In this document: piece after piece, positions 1 to 9,948 of the stretch | Layout: every line of letters starts with the position of its first letter | How positions within the stretch are numbered: the stretch's first letter is position 1 | From: Saccoglossus kowalevskii | Taxonomy: Eukaryota > Hemichordata > Enteropneusta > Harrimaniidae | Assembly (NCBI RefSeq): GCF_000003605.2 | Contig: NW_003158225.1 | Coordinates: 415,609 to 473,042 of the forward strand | Reading direction: 5' to 3' | Length of the DNA: 57,434 bases | Made by a program: the position numbers and the translations under genes | Notes under the pieces: generated by a model | What the model was told of the DNA's origin: nothing | What the model saw: only the letters and a program-made list of their open reading frames with translations | Database searches by the model: none

Positions 1-219
1 GCGGTGAAAACAAAGACCCAAAACCCGCAGAAAACGGTACTTTGCGATGTTGTTGAGAATCCCCTGAACAGTGTAACAAGATTAACCCTACGTGTGTAAC
101 ATATATGAATTTGGTTGTTCAGGATTACTTCAAAGTTGAGTTTGTGTTGTTTTCTCGAGTTTTCACCGGCTCCACCGGCGTTCCACAGCAGCGCGTACAA
201 AACCCATAGAAATACGTGG

Positions 220-283
220 TACAGTGGTGCGCGTCTTAGCAACGTAGAAGCGTCCGTGACGTAGCTCCGCCCCCGAGGATACG
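220..283 (+). repeat. Dispersed repeat, copy 1 of 2 (TTAGCAACGTAGAA ... GACGTAGCTCCGCC)
   Basis: About 64 bases resemble 37010-37073 in the same orientation at roughly 80% identity by eye. Both copies keep CTTAGCAACGTAGAA and GACGTAGCTCCGCC. The class of element is unknown. The rest of 1-738 shows nothing recognisable. Confidence 0.6.
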
Positions 284-738
284 AGTAATTCAGGTAGTTG
301 GTAATTGTCGCAAGCCAAGTGTGCAATATCAAGGAAATTTCTATACGTAGTTTTCTATATGTGACTTTAATTCGATGCGTGCGCACTGGCGTTTTCATTA
401 TTGCATTTGACGAATTCTGCCATGATTGTCGACAAAACAATGTTTTTATTTTTCGATAAATCACACCCCTTTGTTTTAAGATGCAATATTAAAATGATAT
501 AAACATGTTACTAGTATCTGAAAAAAAAAATATTTTCAATAACAGTTGATGAACTGTGAAAATAGTTCGAAAAGAATGGTTCCAATGCAGCGTCACATAC
601 AGATGAAAAGGGGTCTACATCCGCCAATAAATGAATCACTCCATTCGAAATGTTCTGATCAAATAATAGCGTAATTTCGAAATTCTGAACAAATTTCATA
701 CAATGTCTTAACTGTTGTACCTGTATTTTTACCTACAG

Positions 739-757
739 AGTCGAGCTGCACATCAAG
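739..757 (+). other. Candidate 19-nt microexon with strong splice sites
   Basis: A pyrimidine-rich tract ending TTTTTACCTACAG is followed by 19 bases and then by the full consensus donor AAG|GTAAGT. If read in phase 0 the segment gives SRAAHQ plus one base. It would therefore end in phase 1, which matches the phase-1 acceptor of the C-type lectin exon at 5021. This is inference only: the gap to that exon is 4.3 kb of repeats and no signal-peptide exon was found. Confidence 0.2.
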
Positions 758-959
758 GTAAGTTGACTCGTCATTTTGTTCGTAATTTAGGGCGAGTGTG
801 TCAACTCATCTAACACAGCAAAGGCTGAACGCAATGCTTCGAGCAGTCAGTGACGCATATAGCCGTGGGTTCATTATAGAAGGCCGAGTGTTCCAATACT
901 CATTAAAAAATATTTATGTGCGAGAATTGAAATTCATATTTATAAATGACATATTTCTA

Positions 960-1232
960 TTCGTAAAATCTCCATTTGTATTCGTAAAACCCCCATTTAT
1001 ATTTGTGAAATCTCTAGTTGTATTCGTAAAACCCCCATTTGTATTTGTGAAATCTCTAGTTGTATTCGTAAAACCCCTATTTGTATTCGTAAAATCTCCA
1101 TTTATATTTGTGAAATCTCTAGTTGTATTCGTAAAATCTCCATTTATATTTGTGAAATCTCTAGTTGCATTCGTAAAATCCCCATTTATATTTGTGAAAT
1201 CTCTATTTGTATTCGTAAAATCTCCATTTATA
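960..1232 (+). repeat. 21-bp minisatellite, 13 units, alternating A/B types
   Basis: Thirteen consecutive 21-bp units begin at 960 and repeat exactly every 21 bases. TTCGTAAAA-type units mostly alternate with TTTGTGAAA-type units, giving a 42-bp higher-order dimer. Because 21 is divisible by three, the plus strand reads as a heptapeptide repeat of the FVKSPF(I/V) kind inside an open frame at 798-1280. That frame is a by-product of the period, with no gene context. Degenerate units continue to about 1350. Confidence 0.9.
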
Positions 1233-1355
1233 TTATCTCCAAATGTATGCTTGAAACCTCATCATTTCTATGTGTATTAAAAGTTTTCATTTGTACTTGT
1301 AAAATCACCATTCGTCACGTATTGGTAAACTATTAATCTGTATTCGTAAAACCAC

Positions 1356-1604
1356 ATGATCGTGCGCCTGGCTGTTGGGCAGATAAACAAGTACAAATTG
1401 AGACGTTACCAAGTTTTAATTAGGAAATTTCTTTTTGGCAATTGGAAGGTGTCGAAGGAGTTATCGGCGATAATTATTGCAAATCGCGACCAGGTTGACC
1501 TGGTCAAAAATCGTACTCGTGTTTTCCATAGAACAGCGCAGTGGATTGTGGGAAAATCAATGTTCATCAACACATAATGTCGCGCGACGACCACCGACCT
1601 CTAA
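1356..1604 (-). mobile_element. TTAA-type MITE, long family A, truncated copy
   Basis: The segment matches the reverse complements of the elements at 2392-2978 and 53584-53881 through the stretches encoding YKLRRYQ and AAAATCAATGTTCATCAACAC. Its right end carries the family terminal repeat (GTCGCGCGACGACCACCGACCT). The left terminal repeat is missing, because the degenerate minisatellite runs directly into it. A short open frame here is shared with the 2392 copy but broken in the 53584 copy. Confidence 0.6.
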
Positions 1605-2391
1605 AAATGGCAGAAGATGACACGGAGTCAAAATGTAAATAAATCAATCTAACTATTTTGAATTAATTTGTAAGTTTCCGGTTTTTCATCGCTACTACAA
1701 TAATACTGAAATATATGAAAATCTACCGCCGTGAAATCGGAGAGTAACACCTCATTGTCAGACCAATCAGAGAGCAACGTGTTTTTTTCGACGCATCAAA
1801 TTCTACCTTGTCCATTTCCACGATCCACCTTAAATTGAGCTATGGTCAACATATGTCAAAATGTACGATAATATTGTGTAGTATACCTACTATGCGAAGA
1901 TGCGTCATAGCACTGCGCATTCATAGTAATGTCGTGAACTATAATGCATCGTACTGTCAGAAATGGGTGACTAACGGTAGGTGGATGGTGTTCCAGACCT
2001 TCATTCAGAAAATGGCGGATATATGGCATAGAGTACAGACTTTTAATCAAAAATAACCAAGTCTCGGGAACACGATAAAGTGCGTTGCCATGCCAACTTG
2101 AAGTATATAAGGTAAATCACACAAAACGCCTGACCTGATTTGACATTATTTAGACGTCTACCCACATCGATTGTGAACAATAAATAAAATAAATGTAATA
2201 TGTTGAATTTAATACCTTCACCGGTCTTGAAGAACCAGACCCAAAGTGATACAGTGTCAGCTCAGATCACTAAAGACTTCTTTAGTGGTCTGAGATGCCA
2301 GGTGTCGAGGAATGACACCTGCCGACGTATCATGTTGGTGCATTCTGTGATCCAGTCCAGTTTTGTAATAGTATCGTGTACCGTGTATTAA

Positions 2392-2978
2392 AGGGCGTTG
2401 ATCGACGCGCTGCGCATGTGCGACATTTGTGTTGATTTTTTGTGTTGACATTGATTTTCATTGACACGCAGATCGCCGCAAACCAACCGATCTGACACAC
2501 ACCGCGCGTGGAACTATGGGAAAAATGGTCAGAACTACTGTAAAGGGGGTAATTATTCACTGGGTTTTAATTTAGCTTATTTCGCTGACTGGAAAAATGC
2601 GCTAAATTAAAACACAGTGAATATGTAAAATTTAGCATAGAACACATTATCTAAATGACGAAACCGTGAATTTAAAACCCACTGAATATGCCCGAAATGG
2701 TAAATCAGTGAAATTTAAACCCAGTGAAAATTAGTCATTTTACAGTATTTCCACTTTGTGTCAACACAGGTGGCGCTATTCGTTTGACCCGGGCGCATCT
2801 TGCACTAATTACCGCCGGCGACTCCTTCGATAGCTTCCAATCACCTAAAAAATATTTAATTAAAGCTTGGTAACGTCTCAGTTTGTACTCGTTGATCTGC
2901 GCAACAGACAAAGTCGCCATCTTTGTTTATATGAGACCCATATATCTCGAGCATGCGTGGCGCGACAACTACCGCCCT
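2392..2978 (-). mobile_element. TTAA-flanked MITE, long family A, carrying a nested MITE
   Basis: The element starts AGGGCGTTGATCGACGCG, ends CGCGACAACTACCGCCCT, and has TTAA immediately outside both ends (2388-2391 and 2979-2982). The ends are imperfect inverted repeats of about 30 bases. TTAA target duplication is the signature of piggyBac-like transposition in known families; assigning this element there is inference. Positions 2537-2747 are a different inserted element. The minus strand holds a 61-codon frame with YKLRRYQALIKYFLGDWKLSKES. It is shared with the 1356 copy, but stops interrupt it in the 53584 copy. Confidence 0.75.
2537..2747 (+). mobile_element. TACTGTA-ended MITE (family C), nested in the TTAA element
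   Basis: The insertion begins TACTGTAAAG and ends TTTACAGTA. The inverted ends continue inward through CACTGGGTTTTAATTT and AAATTTAAACCCAGTG. An inverse-oriented copy lies at 30391-30587. No coding capacity is present. Confidence 0.75.
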
Positions 2979-3290
2979 TTAAATATGAGTGTAAGTATTT
3001 ATGTGCAAGATAGGGCATTGCAGGAAATAACATTATAAGGATTTATGATACCATGCACGCGTCATGTGATATCGCGAAACACGATCAGAACTTTGGTCGG
3101 AAATTAGCCTTGTTTATTGCGTATTTTGAGGAACTTGTCCTAATATTTTTCCAAAAATCGTAATTTTTTTGAAAAATTCCATAGAGCAGTGTGCATTTTT
3201 TGACACCTTTTAAAACACCATCATTCACATTATATGATTTTTTTTCAGCCTAGGTTACCAGACTACAATTTGAGATATGGCATAATGTCT

Positions 3291-3308
3291 ACCATAGGAA
3301 CCTATGGT
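3291..3308. repeat. Perfect 8-bp-arm hairpin
   Basis: ACCATAGG and CCTATGGT are separated by two bases. No gene lies beside it. Apart from this and a small AT-rich inverted repeat at about 3944-3975, the stretch 2983-4200 shows nothing recognisable. Confidence 0.5.
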
Positions 3309-4221
3309 AAATGCGTTATAACACTGCCAAAATGCCAACTATCCACTAAAATACAACTGTGAAAGATTAAATGAGTGTTATTAAACATTCACGTCAGAGG
3401 TAACAAGTTCGGGGAATGCTCCTCCTTTCTATCGAACAAAGACACACAGAGAATCGAATCGTTCCACATTTGGTCTCAGCCGCGTTGTAGAGCTTGCCAC
3501 AACTCTGAGATCGGCTTTATTCACATTCCAACTGTTAACCAATTACAGAGAAGTTAAAAGACTCTAAGGCGTGGCCTCCACACATATAGCCAATCACGCA
3601 AAGAACTCAACACGCCATAATGTCAGATTAATTGCCCCCAATGCCGGGATATAACTCTCATACTTATCGTCGCCACAAGGGCTAAAACAACACTTTATAG
3701 TCGACCATTATATCAGCCAGTTGTTCCAATCACTAATTCCCTAACATACGAATGGACCTGATCATGACAAGTTACGAGCAGGTGTGGATTATCCAGGGGT
3801 CACCATTGGAATATCGCTATAACTGCAAAAAGCGGCCTCACCGAAATACATGAAAATATAAATCATGACACAACCATCATTTTCTCGAAAATTAGGCTAG
3901 ACCCCCAACTTTTTTGAAGTCATTATGCAGATATTGCCCGGAAGTAGAATTTATTTTAAAATAAATAAATTCTAGGTAGTCTTCTACCTTGATAGCACAA
4001 AATCACACACATCAATATGTTCGTACGTCCAGTATTTCTTGATCATTTTCCTCACTGATTCATCGTAATATAGATAGAAGGACGTAAGGGTTCAGGATAT
4101 ACCCCGACGCTGTAGTGTACATTGACAAGACAAAGTCTATTCGGAATGAGCCGCGAAATCACAGCTAAGCCTGTTGCCCCTGGATATTGGGAAACCAGGA
4201 TAAATCTGTGTACTAATGGAT

Positions 4222-4300
4222 TATGAATAGAAATGTTTTTATGAATAGAAATGGTGGTTTTACGCATATAAATATGTCATTTATAAATATGAATGTAAAT
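4222..4300 (-). repeat. Inverted relic of the 21-bp minisatellite element
   Basis: The reverse complement reproduces the non-repeated flank of the 960-1232 array (ATATTTATAAATGACATATTT), followed by about three degenerate 21-bp units of the ATTCRTAAAA type. The array is therefore part of a larger dispersed element and not a purely local expansion. Confidence 0.65.
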
Positions 4301-5020
4301 TGCAACACTCGGCCTTCCATAATTCATTGCTCCACTTGTGCTTATTTTCGTTACTTGTGGGCCTTTTTCTACAAAATTTGCTATGATTCCCTTTTATCAC
4401 GATTTCACGTATGGGACCCATGCCCAAGAAGACGCGGAGTAACGACTGCGGCGCTATGAATGTGGAACTTTCATTCCAAAATGTAATATATGTGTGGGGC
4501 ACAATCCGGGGCAAATTCATTTATCATTGTAGAATCCAACAGGAGATTGAGGCAAACTGTTAAATACATTTTTTTCTAAAGAATGGTCTACATGTATTTA
4601 AAAAGACACGTTTAGTTGTTTTTATTAATATGACAAAACAAACATATTTGTATTATTTAAAGAAATAGCCCCTAGGATGTACTTAGTGATCATTTAGTTA
4701 TTTGGCTTGGATGCATACATTCTCCAAGTCTCCAAGCTTCGACTAACTACTGTCGTTGGTGGCGTGCTCGGGAGTGAATGTCAATAATTGACTGAAAATG
4801 AATATAGAATGACAACAAATTGAGTGTAATCCAATAATGTAATTTATTTCGATTTTGGAAATTTATTTTGATTTCTCAATTTTATATTTTTTTATATTAT
4901 GGTATATGTTCAATACTTTTAAAAATGAAAATCATTTTTTAAAACAAATAGAATTTTTTTTCTATTTCTGGGCCTAAACGTTTTTTCTATCTTATTGACC
5001 CTTGTCATATGTATTCACAG

Positions 5021-5363
5021 TGTGTCATCCGACCGACGGTCGTCTCTTCGAGTTTCACACACGCCCTCTACTATGGGAAGACGCGCAAATTAAGTGCGAG
5101 GAAAATGGTGGTCAGCTGGCGACCATACAGGACACAGAAACCTTCGAATTCATTAAGAGTCAGATTTTGGGCACGCCAGAGATTAATGATGATGTTAAGA
5201 CAGGCATGTGGATCGGACTCAATGACAGATCGATGGAGGGGTTATACGAATGGGTGGACGGAACGCCTCTTCAAGTTGATGATTTCAAACTTTGGTCTGC
5301 GTCGAATCCGAACAACAACATGAACAAAGACGCCTGTCATGGACAAGACTGCGTGCAGATGTG
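5021..5363 (+). CDS. C-type lectin domain gene, exon with most of the CTLD (partial gene)
   Basis: The exon starts after the acceptor TATGTATTCACAG and ends before the donor GTGAGC. It encodes 113 residues plus split codons at both sides. CTLD hallmarks are visible: a first Cys (CHPTDG), WEDAQIKCEENGGQLATI, the core WIGL at residues 63-66 of the exon, and CVQM at 110-113. The fold usually binds sugars or proteins outside the cell. The sugar/calcium motif normally written EPN or QPD is not present; the site reads ASNPNNN, so classical calcium-dependent mannose or galactose binding is doubtful. Upstream exons, including any signal peptide, were not identified. Confidence 0.85.
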
Positions 5364-5648
5364 GTGAGCAGAAACTTCTTTTTCTCTTTAGATATTTCAA
5401 ATATTGCGATAGCGAGCGGGAAAAAGAAACTGACGGATATATCTGTTCATTATTTACGCATGCGCATCTATATGATGCGAACTGACATTTTCACAGTTGT
5501 TTCTGAAGTGATACTGAATCAAGTTCTGGCATTATATTGTATGCATTTGGTTCAGAAAAAACAGCATAACAAATAAAATACTGAAACCATGATTATTTAT
5601 ACATTGTCATACTATTATTTACATGATGAACAGTAAAGTTATCTTTAA

Positions 5649-5896
5649 GGGGTGTGGTCGTCGCGCCACGCACACGCGAGATATGTTGAGTGTTGCGAAG
5701 AACACGTGATTTAACTAGTTAATTCCTTCCCGGAATGAATAAACCACATCAACGTATTCAGTGCCTACCATGTCAAGATCCCATCTCTCGTTGGTGCTTG
5801 CCACTGAGAGGGCGTATCGGATCGTGGGTAAATCAATCAATTACCAACACAAATGTTGCACATGCCTGACATGCGTGATGCGACGATTATCGCCCT
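5649..5896 (+). mobile_element. TTAA-type MITE, long family A, inside the lectin intron
   Basis: TTAA at 5645-5648 precedes GGGGTGTGGTCGTCGCGCC. The far end CAACACAAATGTTGCACATG through GATTATCGCCCT matches the matching end of the 2392 element. The right flank is GCAA rather than TTAA, presumably mutated. The insertion lies within the 743-bp intron between the two main lectin exons. Confidence 0.6.
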
Positions 5897-6106
5897 GCAA
5901 TATCGAATACAATAAGACCGTGACAAATACGTCGTATTTGATAAAGCAGCTAAGCGCGTGTCATCGAATATACGATCCGTGACACCCTTCGCGTTCGGAC
6001 CAAAATGATCCCAACTGCAATCACACTTCATAGTACAGTAATATAACTAACTATGTTATATATAATGTTAACTTTTTTTCTGATTTTTCGTTTATTTATC
6101 TTGAAG

Positions 6107-6186
6107 GAAAAGAAAAAACTGGCTGTTGGACGATGACTACTGTTCTTTTAGAAAGAAGGACTTTATTTGTGAATATTTCAATAGCG
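6107..6186 (+). CDS. C-type lectin gene, second visible exon (CTLD C-terminus)
   Basis: The acceptor TTTATTTATCTTGAAG and the donor GTAAGA bound 80 bases. They join in phase to the 5021-5363 exon, completing a Trp codon. The product is KRKNWLLDDDYCSFRKKDFICEYFNS, the final CTLD strand with the last two conserved cysteines (DYC and FICEY). The DDD stretch occupies the place of the usual WND calcium motif. Matching phase on both sides makes the exon call firm although it is too short to stand out alone. Confidence 0.85.
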
Positions 6187-6441
6187 GTAAGAATTCAAGT
6201 TGTTCTCCAGTGCATTTCCACGCAGATTTTATTAAAACAGTTCTCCCAATGATCATGGTTTTCAAGCTACACAAAATTAGCAATACTATAATTTGCCCAG
6301 CATATCATCGATAACGAAGGAACCGCCAATATTTAGACTCTTTCGTCTTGCTCATACGATGATATCTTCGCACTCAAAGTCGCCACAACCACAATTATGT
6401 TGTCACTCATTTTTTTTTGTTCACTTTCTTTTTCATTGCAG

Positions 6442-6461
6442 GCGAATGCACGGCGTTGTAA
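6442..6461 (+). CDS. C-type lectin gene, terminal coding exon
   Basis: The acceptor CTTTTTCATTGCAG is followed by GC, completing a Gly codon from the previous exon, then five codons (ECTAL) and TAA at 6459-6461. The lectin therefore ends a few residues after its last CTLD cysteine, with no transmembrane segment or further domain. From the first visible exon to the stop the protein has about 146 residues. Confidence 0.7.
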
Positions 6462-6567
6462 TCGTCGTTTCAATGAGTCGCAGTCCATAGGGGGCGCTAT
6501 TCGGGATTGGTGCCGTAGTTATTAAATCACATACTATTAAACAAATGTTTTACTACCTCTTTGAGGA

Positions 6568-6573
6568 AATAAA
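6568..6573 (+). promoter_or_regulatory. Polyadenylation signal of the lectin gene
   Basis: AATAAA lies 107 bases after the lectin stop codon, giving a short 3' UTR. It is the first canonical signal after the stop. Confidence 0.55.
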
Positions 6574-7049
6574 AAAAGACAATCGGCATTCATGATAATA
6601 TCATTCCTACATATGTTTCGTTGTATCGCAATTTCGTGTGTATATTATTTTACATTGCAACAACAAGCGTTATTTCATTGTAGGGTTCTAGACATCTTCT
6701 AGTAGATTGTCTTGGTCGCCTTATCTATATCTTATCTATGTTAGTTAAAGGTATTAATACACTTTGGGCGAGGATCCCCTCTCCTCCCCGATGATGTGAG
6801 AGATCTACCTTTGAAGATTTTGTTCTGACACTGTTAAAAAAAATGCTCGTCACGGTATCATATTCCCTCTAAATGCGTGTGTATTTTTTATGTTCAAATT
6901 GTAACATGTTCGTAGTGGACTAGTAAAATATACAAATAGTGCTTCGTGAGGTTTTCTCATCTGACTTATTTGACGTACAATGGTGTTGACTGGCGTAGAA
7001 TGATGTAGAATAACGTGGGTAAGCGCTCGTCGACCGAACGGCAACATAC

Positions 7050-7108
7050 TTACTTGGATTTGGAGCACCGCGAAGGGCGCAACTCACGTGACCTCGTCAG
7101 GCTAGTTT
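7050..7108 (-). mobile_element. CTAGCCTGAC-ended element (family D), one end only
   Basis: The reverse complement of this segment matches the left half of the element at 16649-16764, from CTAGCCTGACGA through the run GCGGTGCTCCAAA. Only one end is found here. Confidence 0.6.
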
Positions 7109-7867
7109 TAGGAGTGCGTTTGTTTTGATTAATCGTGACTGTGATTGTGTTCGATCACACTCACGGTCGTGATTGGTAATCATAGCAACAACGCTCTCGT
7201 GATTAAAGATGTCGGCCATACAACTGACAGACATAGGACAATGAATAGAATGCAACTATGCAAAGGTCTTCAAAAAGTTGGCAATTTTTAGCTAAACGCA
7301 AGCCCACATATTTTCAGATAATATAGTTTCTGCTAATTTTGTGTGATTTAGAGCCTCGATATCAAACTAATCTTATTCATGATCGTGCAAACTCACGCGC
7401 ATCCAATTCTCGCTTTGATGACTGTTATGGATATCTTGAATCTTTTGTTGCGGAATATGCCCCTTTAACTTGAATTAACTGAGACGCCCTCAGTGGTTGA
7501 AAACCGATACGCAAATCCATTTCATAAATCTGCTTTCCTGTCCATATCCCGTTTCCTCGGCAGTATAAGTACTGCATTTTCGTTTTTCAAGTTTGTGTGT
7601 GCTGCCCTCAACTATTCGTTCCAGTTTTCCCCTGTAATGCGATGTGTGGTGGCGCAATTCAATCACGTCGACAGTGCGATATGTGTTTATTTGATGTGCC
7701 CTGTAATATATGTTGTGTCTACTGCATACCGCAAACAAGTCGTGCTCACCTCATCGTACCCAATTTAATATATATATAATTAACACGACACGTACTTTCG
7801 AAGTAGATTGTGCCGTACTGTGCTAATATCATTTAAACGACCCCAAAACACTGACAAATATTATTGA

Positions 7868-8130
7868 GGTGAATAATACTAATAATAACTTTATTACACT
7901 ACCGAACCATCAGCGGGTTCAGTATGGTAAATAAAAAGTATTACAAGACTAAGACAATTCTAAATATAATACAATACAATACAATGCAATAATAAAATAT
8001 ACAATACAATACAATACAATTAAAACAATTAATGTTAAAAACAATTACTATAGAATCAATACAATTAAAATAAAAACTGATCGAAATAAAGTACTAGTAA
8101 TTTTGTCCCACCACCCCCTCCCATAATGTA
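7868..8130 (-). mobile_element. Possible LINE 3' tail on the minus strand, with ACAAT microsatellite
   Basis: Read on the minus strand, the segment ends GTAATAAAGTTATTATTAGT, an AATAAA plus (ATT)n style of tail seen on many non-LTR retrotransposons. It includes a pentanucleotide run (ACAAT)n at about 7968-8015. No reverse transcriptase motif was recognised in the open frame further up at 8131-8436, so the assignment is tentative. Confidence 0.35.
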
Positions 8131-8439
8131 TCAAACGTCTATATTTTGAATGCATATCCGATTTGATCTGTCTCTGATTGATACTTGTGTAATGAATGGC
8201 ATTGAATCAGGTCGCATGCCATCGTATAGTAGAGACACTGAACCCGGTTTGAAAGTACAGATATATGGTTTAGTCATTAGTTTTTCAAGCATTGTATTAG
8301 CCCAACTTTCACAGGACCACCCTACGCAGCCTGTACAAAACAATGTCTGAATCAGCGACAAAAATATTTCGCGAAAATAATCCAACCCTTTACAATAGCG
8401 TATGATTTGATATTTGGCCATTGTCTGACACCACAAGCG

Positions 8440-9737
8440 CGGAAGTCAATCCGGTCTTTGCCATTCAATCACGTCTCTCTATTCTGGCCCACTACCTGGG
8501 GCCAACCTCCCCTGGCTTCAGTGTATTACGGACAATCACGTATTACCATCTAATTGTCAGTCTTGTAGCATATGAAATACAAGCACATAACACACAACAT
8601 TATTTGTGCAACACCTTTCATTCTCGCGCATGCGTATACCATGGTATTTGTGAGGTGACGGCGTGATCTTTGTCGCCGAAATAAACGCCCATTTTTAGCG
8701 AACCTTGTTTTACTGTCAATCAACGTTAAACCTTAAACCTTCTCATTCTAAGCTCTATGGTGAAACTGATATGGTTCATCTCAACTTATCAACACTGTAC
8801 GTTGCTATTACTATTTGCAGTATCTGTCAGGTTCCTTTAGATTCACCGCAGACAACTGATAAATTTCACCGAGTACTCAGTACTCGATGTAGTTGTTGCT
8901 GCTGTCGTCGTCGTTAATATTCTTGATTCCGATTCTCCACGTCATGTGTGTTTTATCCATTAGAAATTAAAAATATGCAAAAGAAAGAATCATGGAAAAA
9001 ATCATGCATGAATCAAAAACAGAATAAAAAAAATCAGCACATCTAAATCTTAATGTACAAATATTTCACAGTGACAAAAACACACACAACCTACAGCCAC
9101 AGTCCCTCTATCATGTGCTACAGCAAATTGGTCATCCCCATTGCCCACCCCTAATTCCGTCCTTACCCTTGCCACAGCATGCTCACGTAGTAATTACCTT
9201 ATATCGACAGAAAATTTAGAAACTGTCGTCAATAATAATACTTTTTTATTCCACTATTTTTTAAATGAAATATTAACGCATACAGTGTGGAGTGTGTTGC
9301 ATCCTCGTTCCCAACAAGTTTTATGGGAAAGATTAATTTTAGTTATCATGACCGGCTTCAAAAATTATGCAAGAATTTTTAAACCAACTGCGCTGAATTG
9401 TAGAATTACCAATTGTCGATTCTTATAACAGACGCCCTGGTTATTATTGCGACCTATGTTTATAGTGACCACATTGAGTTGAATGTACGATATCTCGGTC
9501 AACCACGTGATCACACCACATTCCTGACGACATTTGCATATTGATCAGACACTTGAAAAACAACGCTCGTTTTTCAAGCTTCGAAATAATCGCTGCCCCT
9601 AGCCCCTCCCCGACACACAATCACATGATCATATTTCCATAGGGTACCCTCCCCGCACCACGGGTATGGTAGGGCCCACCCCACCCCTGGTGACAGAATA
9701 TCAAACCTGACGAGATAACTGGAAGACATGGAATCGT
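8440..9737. other. Gene-less stretch
   Basis: No gene or clear repeat was recognised. At about 9096-9115 there is a CACAGTCCCTCTA motif like those near 17173 and 50442, without the full second arm. Confidence 0.4.
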
Positions 9738-9948
9738 ACTGTAGAATACTTTATTTTCGCTTGGAATTTATTTTCGCTATTTTCGCTGAAGGGATGATTC
9801 CGTGAAAATAAAATCCAGCGAATATACTTTTTTTCCTATGTTTCACATTAAACTCATGAAAAATCAGTGAAAATAAATTTCAAGCAAAACGCCCAAAAAG
9901 CCTTTTCAGCGAAAATTAATTCCAGCGAAAATAAAGTATTCCACAGTA
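9738..9948. mobile_element. TACTGT-ended MITE with 30-bp terminal inverted repeats
   Basis: The left end TACTGTAGAATACTTTATTT and the right end (reverse complement TACTGTGGAATACTTTATTT) agree over about 30 bases, continuing through TTCGCTGGAATT. The interior repeats TTTTCGCT-like and CCAGCGAA-like motifs. Ends and length (211 bp) parallel the 2537-2747 element, so the two are probably divergent relatives. Confidence 0.85.

Noticed and set aside
798-1280. 160-codon open frame with FVKSPF repeats
   Set aside because: The frame follows from a 21-bp tandem period with no stop in the unit. There are no splice sites or gene context, and an inverted relic elsewhere is non-coding.
5292-5576. 94-codon frame overlapping the lectin exon end
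   Set aside because: Shadow frame crossing the lectin donor site. The CTLD frame and splice phases explain the region.
8131-8436. 101-codon minus-strand frame as a possible reverse transcriptase end
   Set aside because: No reverse transcriptase, endonuclease or zinc-knuckle motif could be identified. Only the tail-like segment downstream suggests a LINE.
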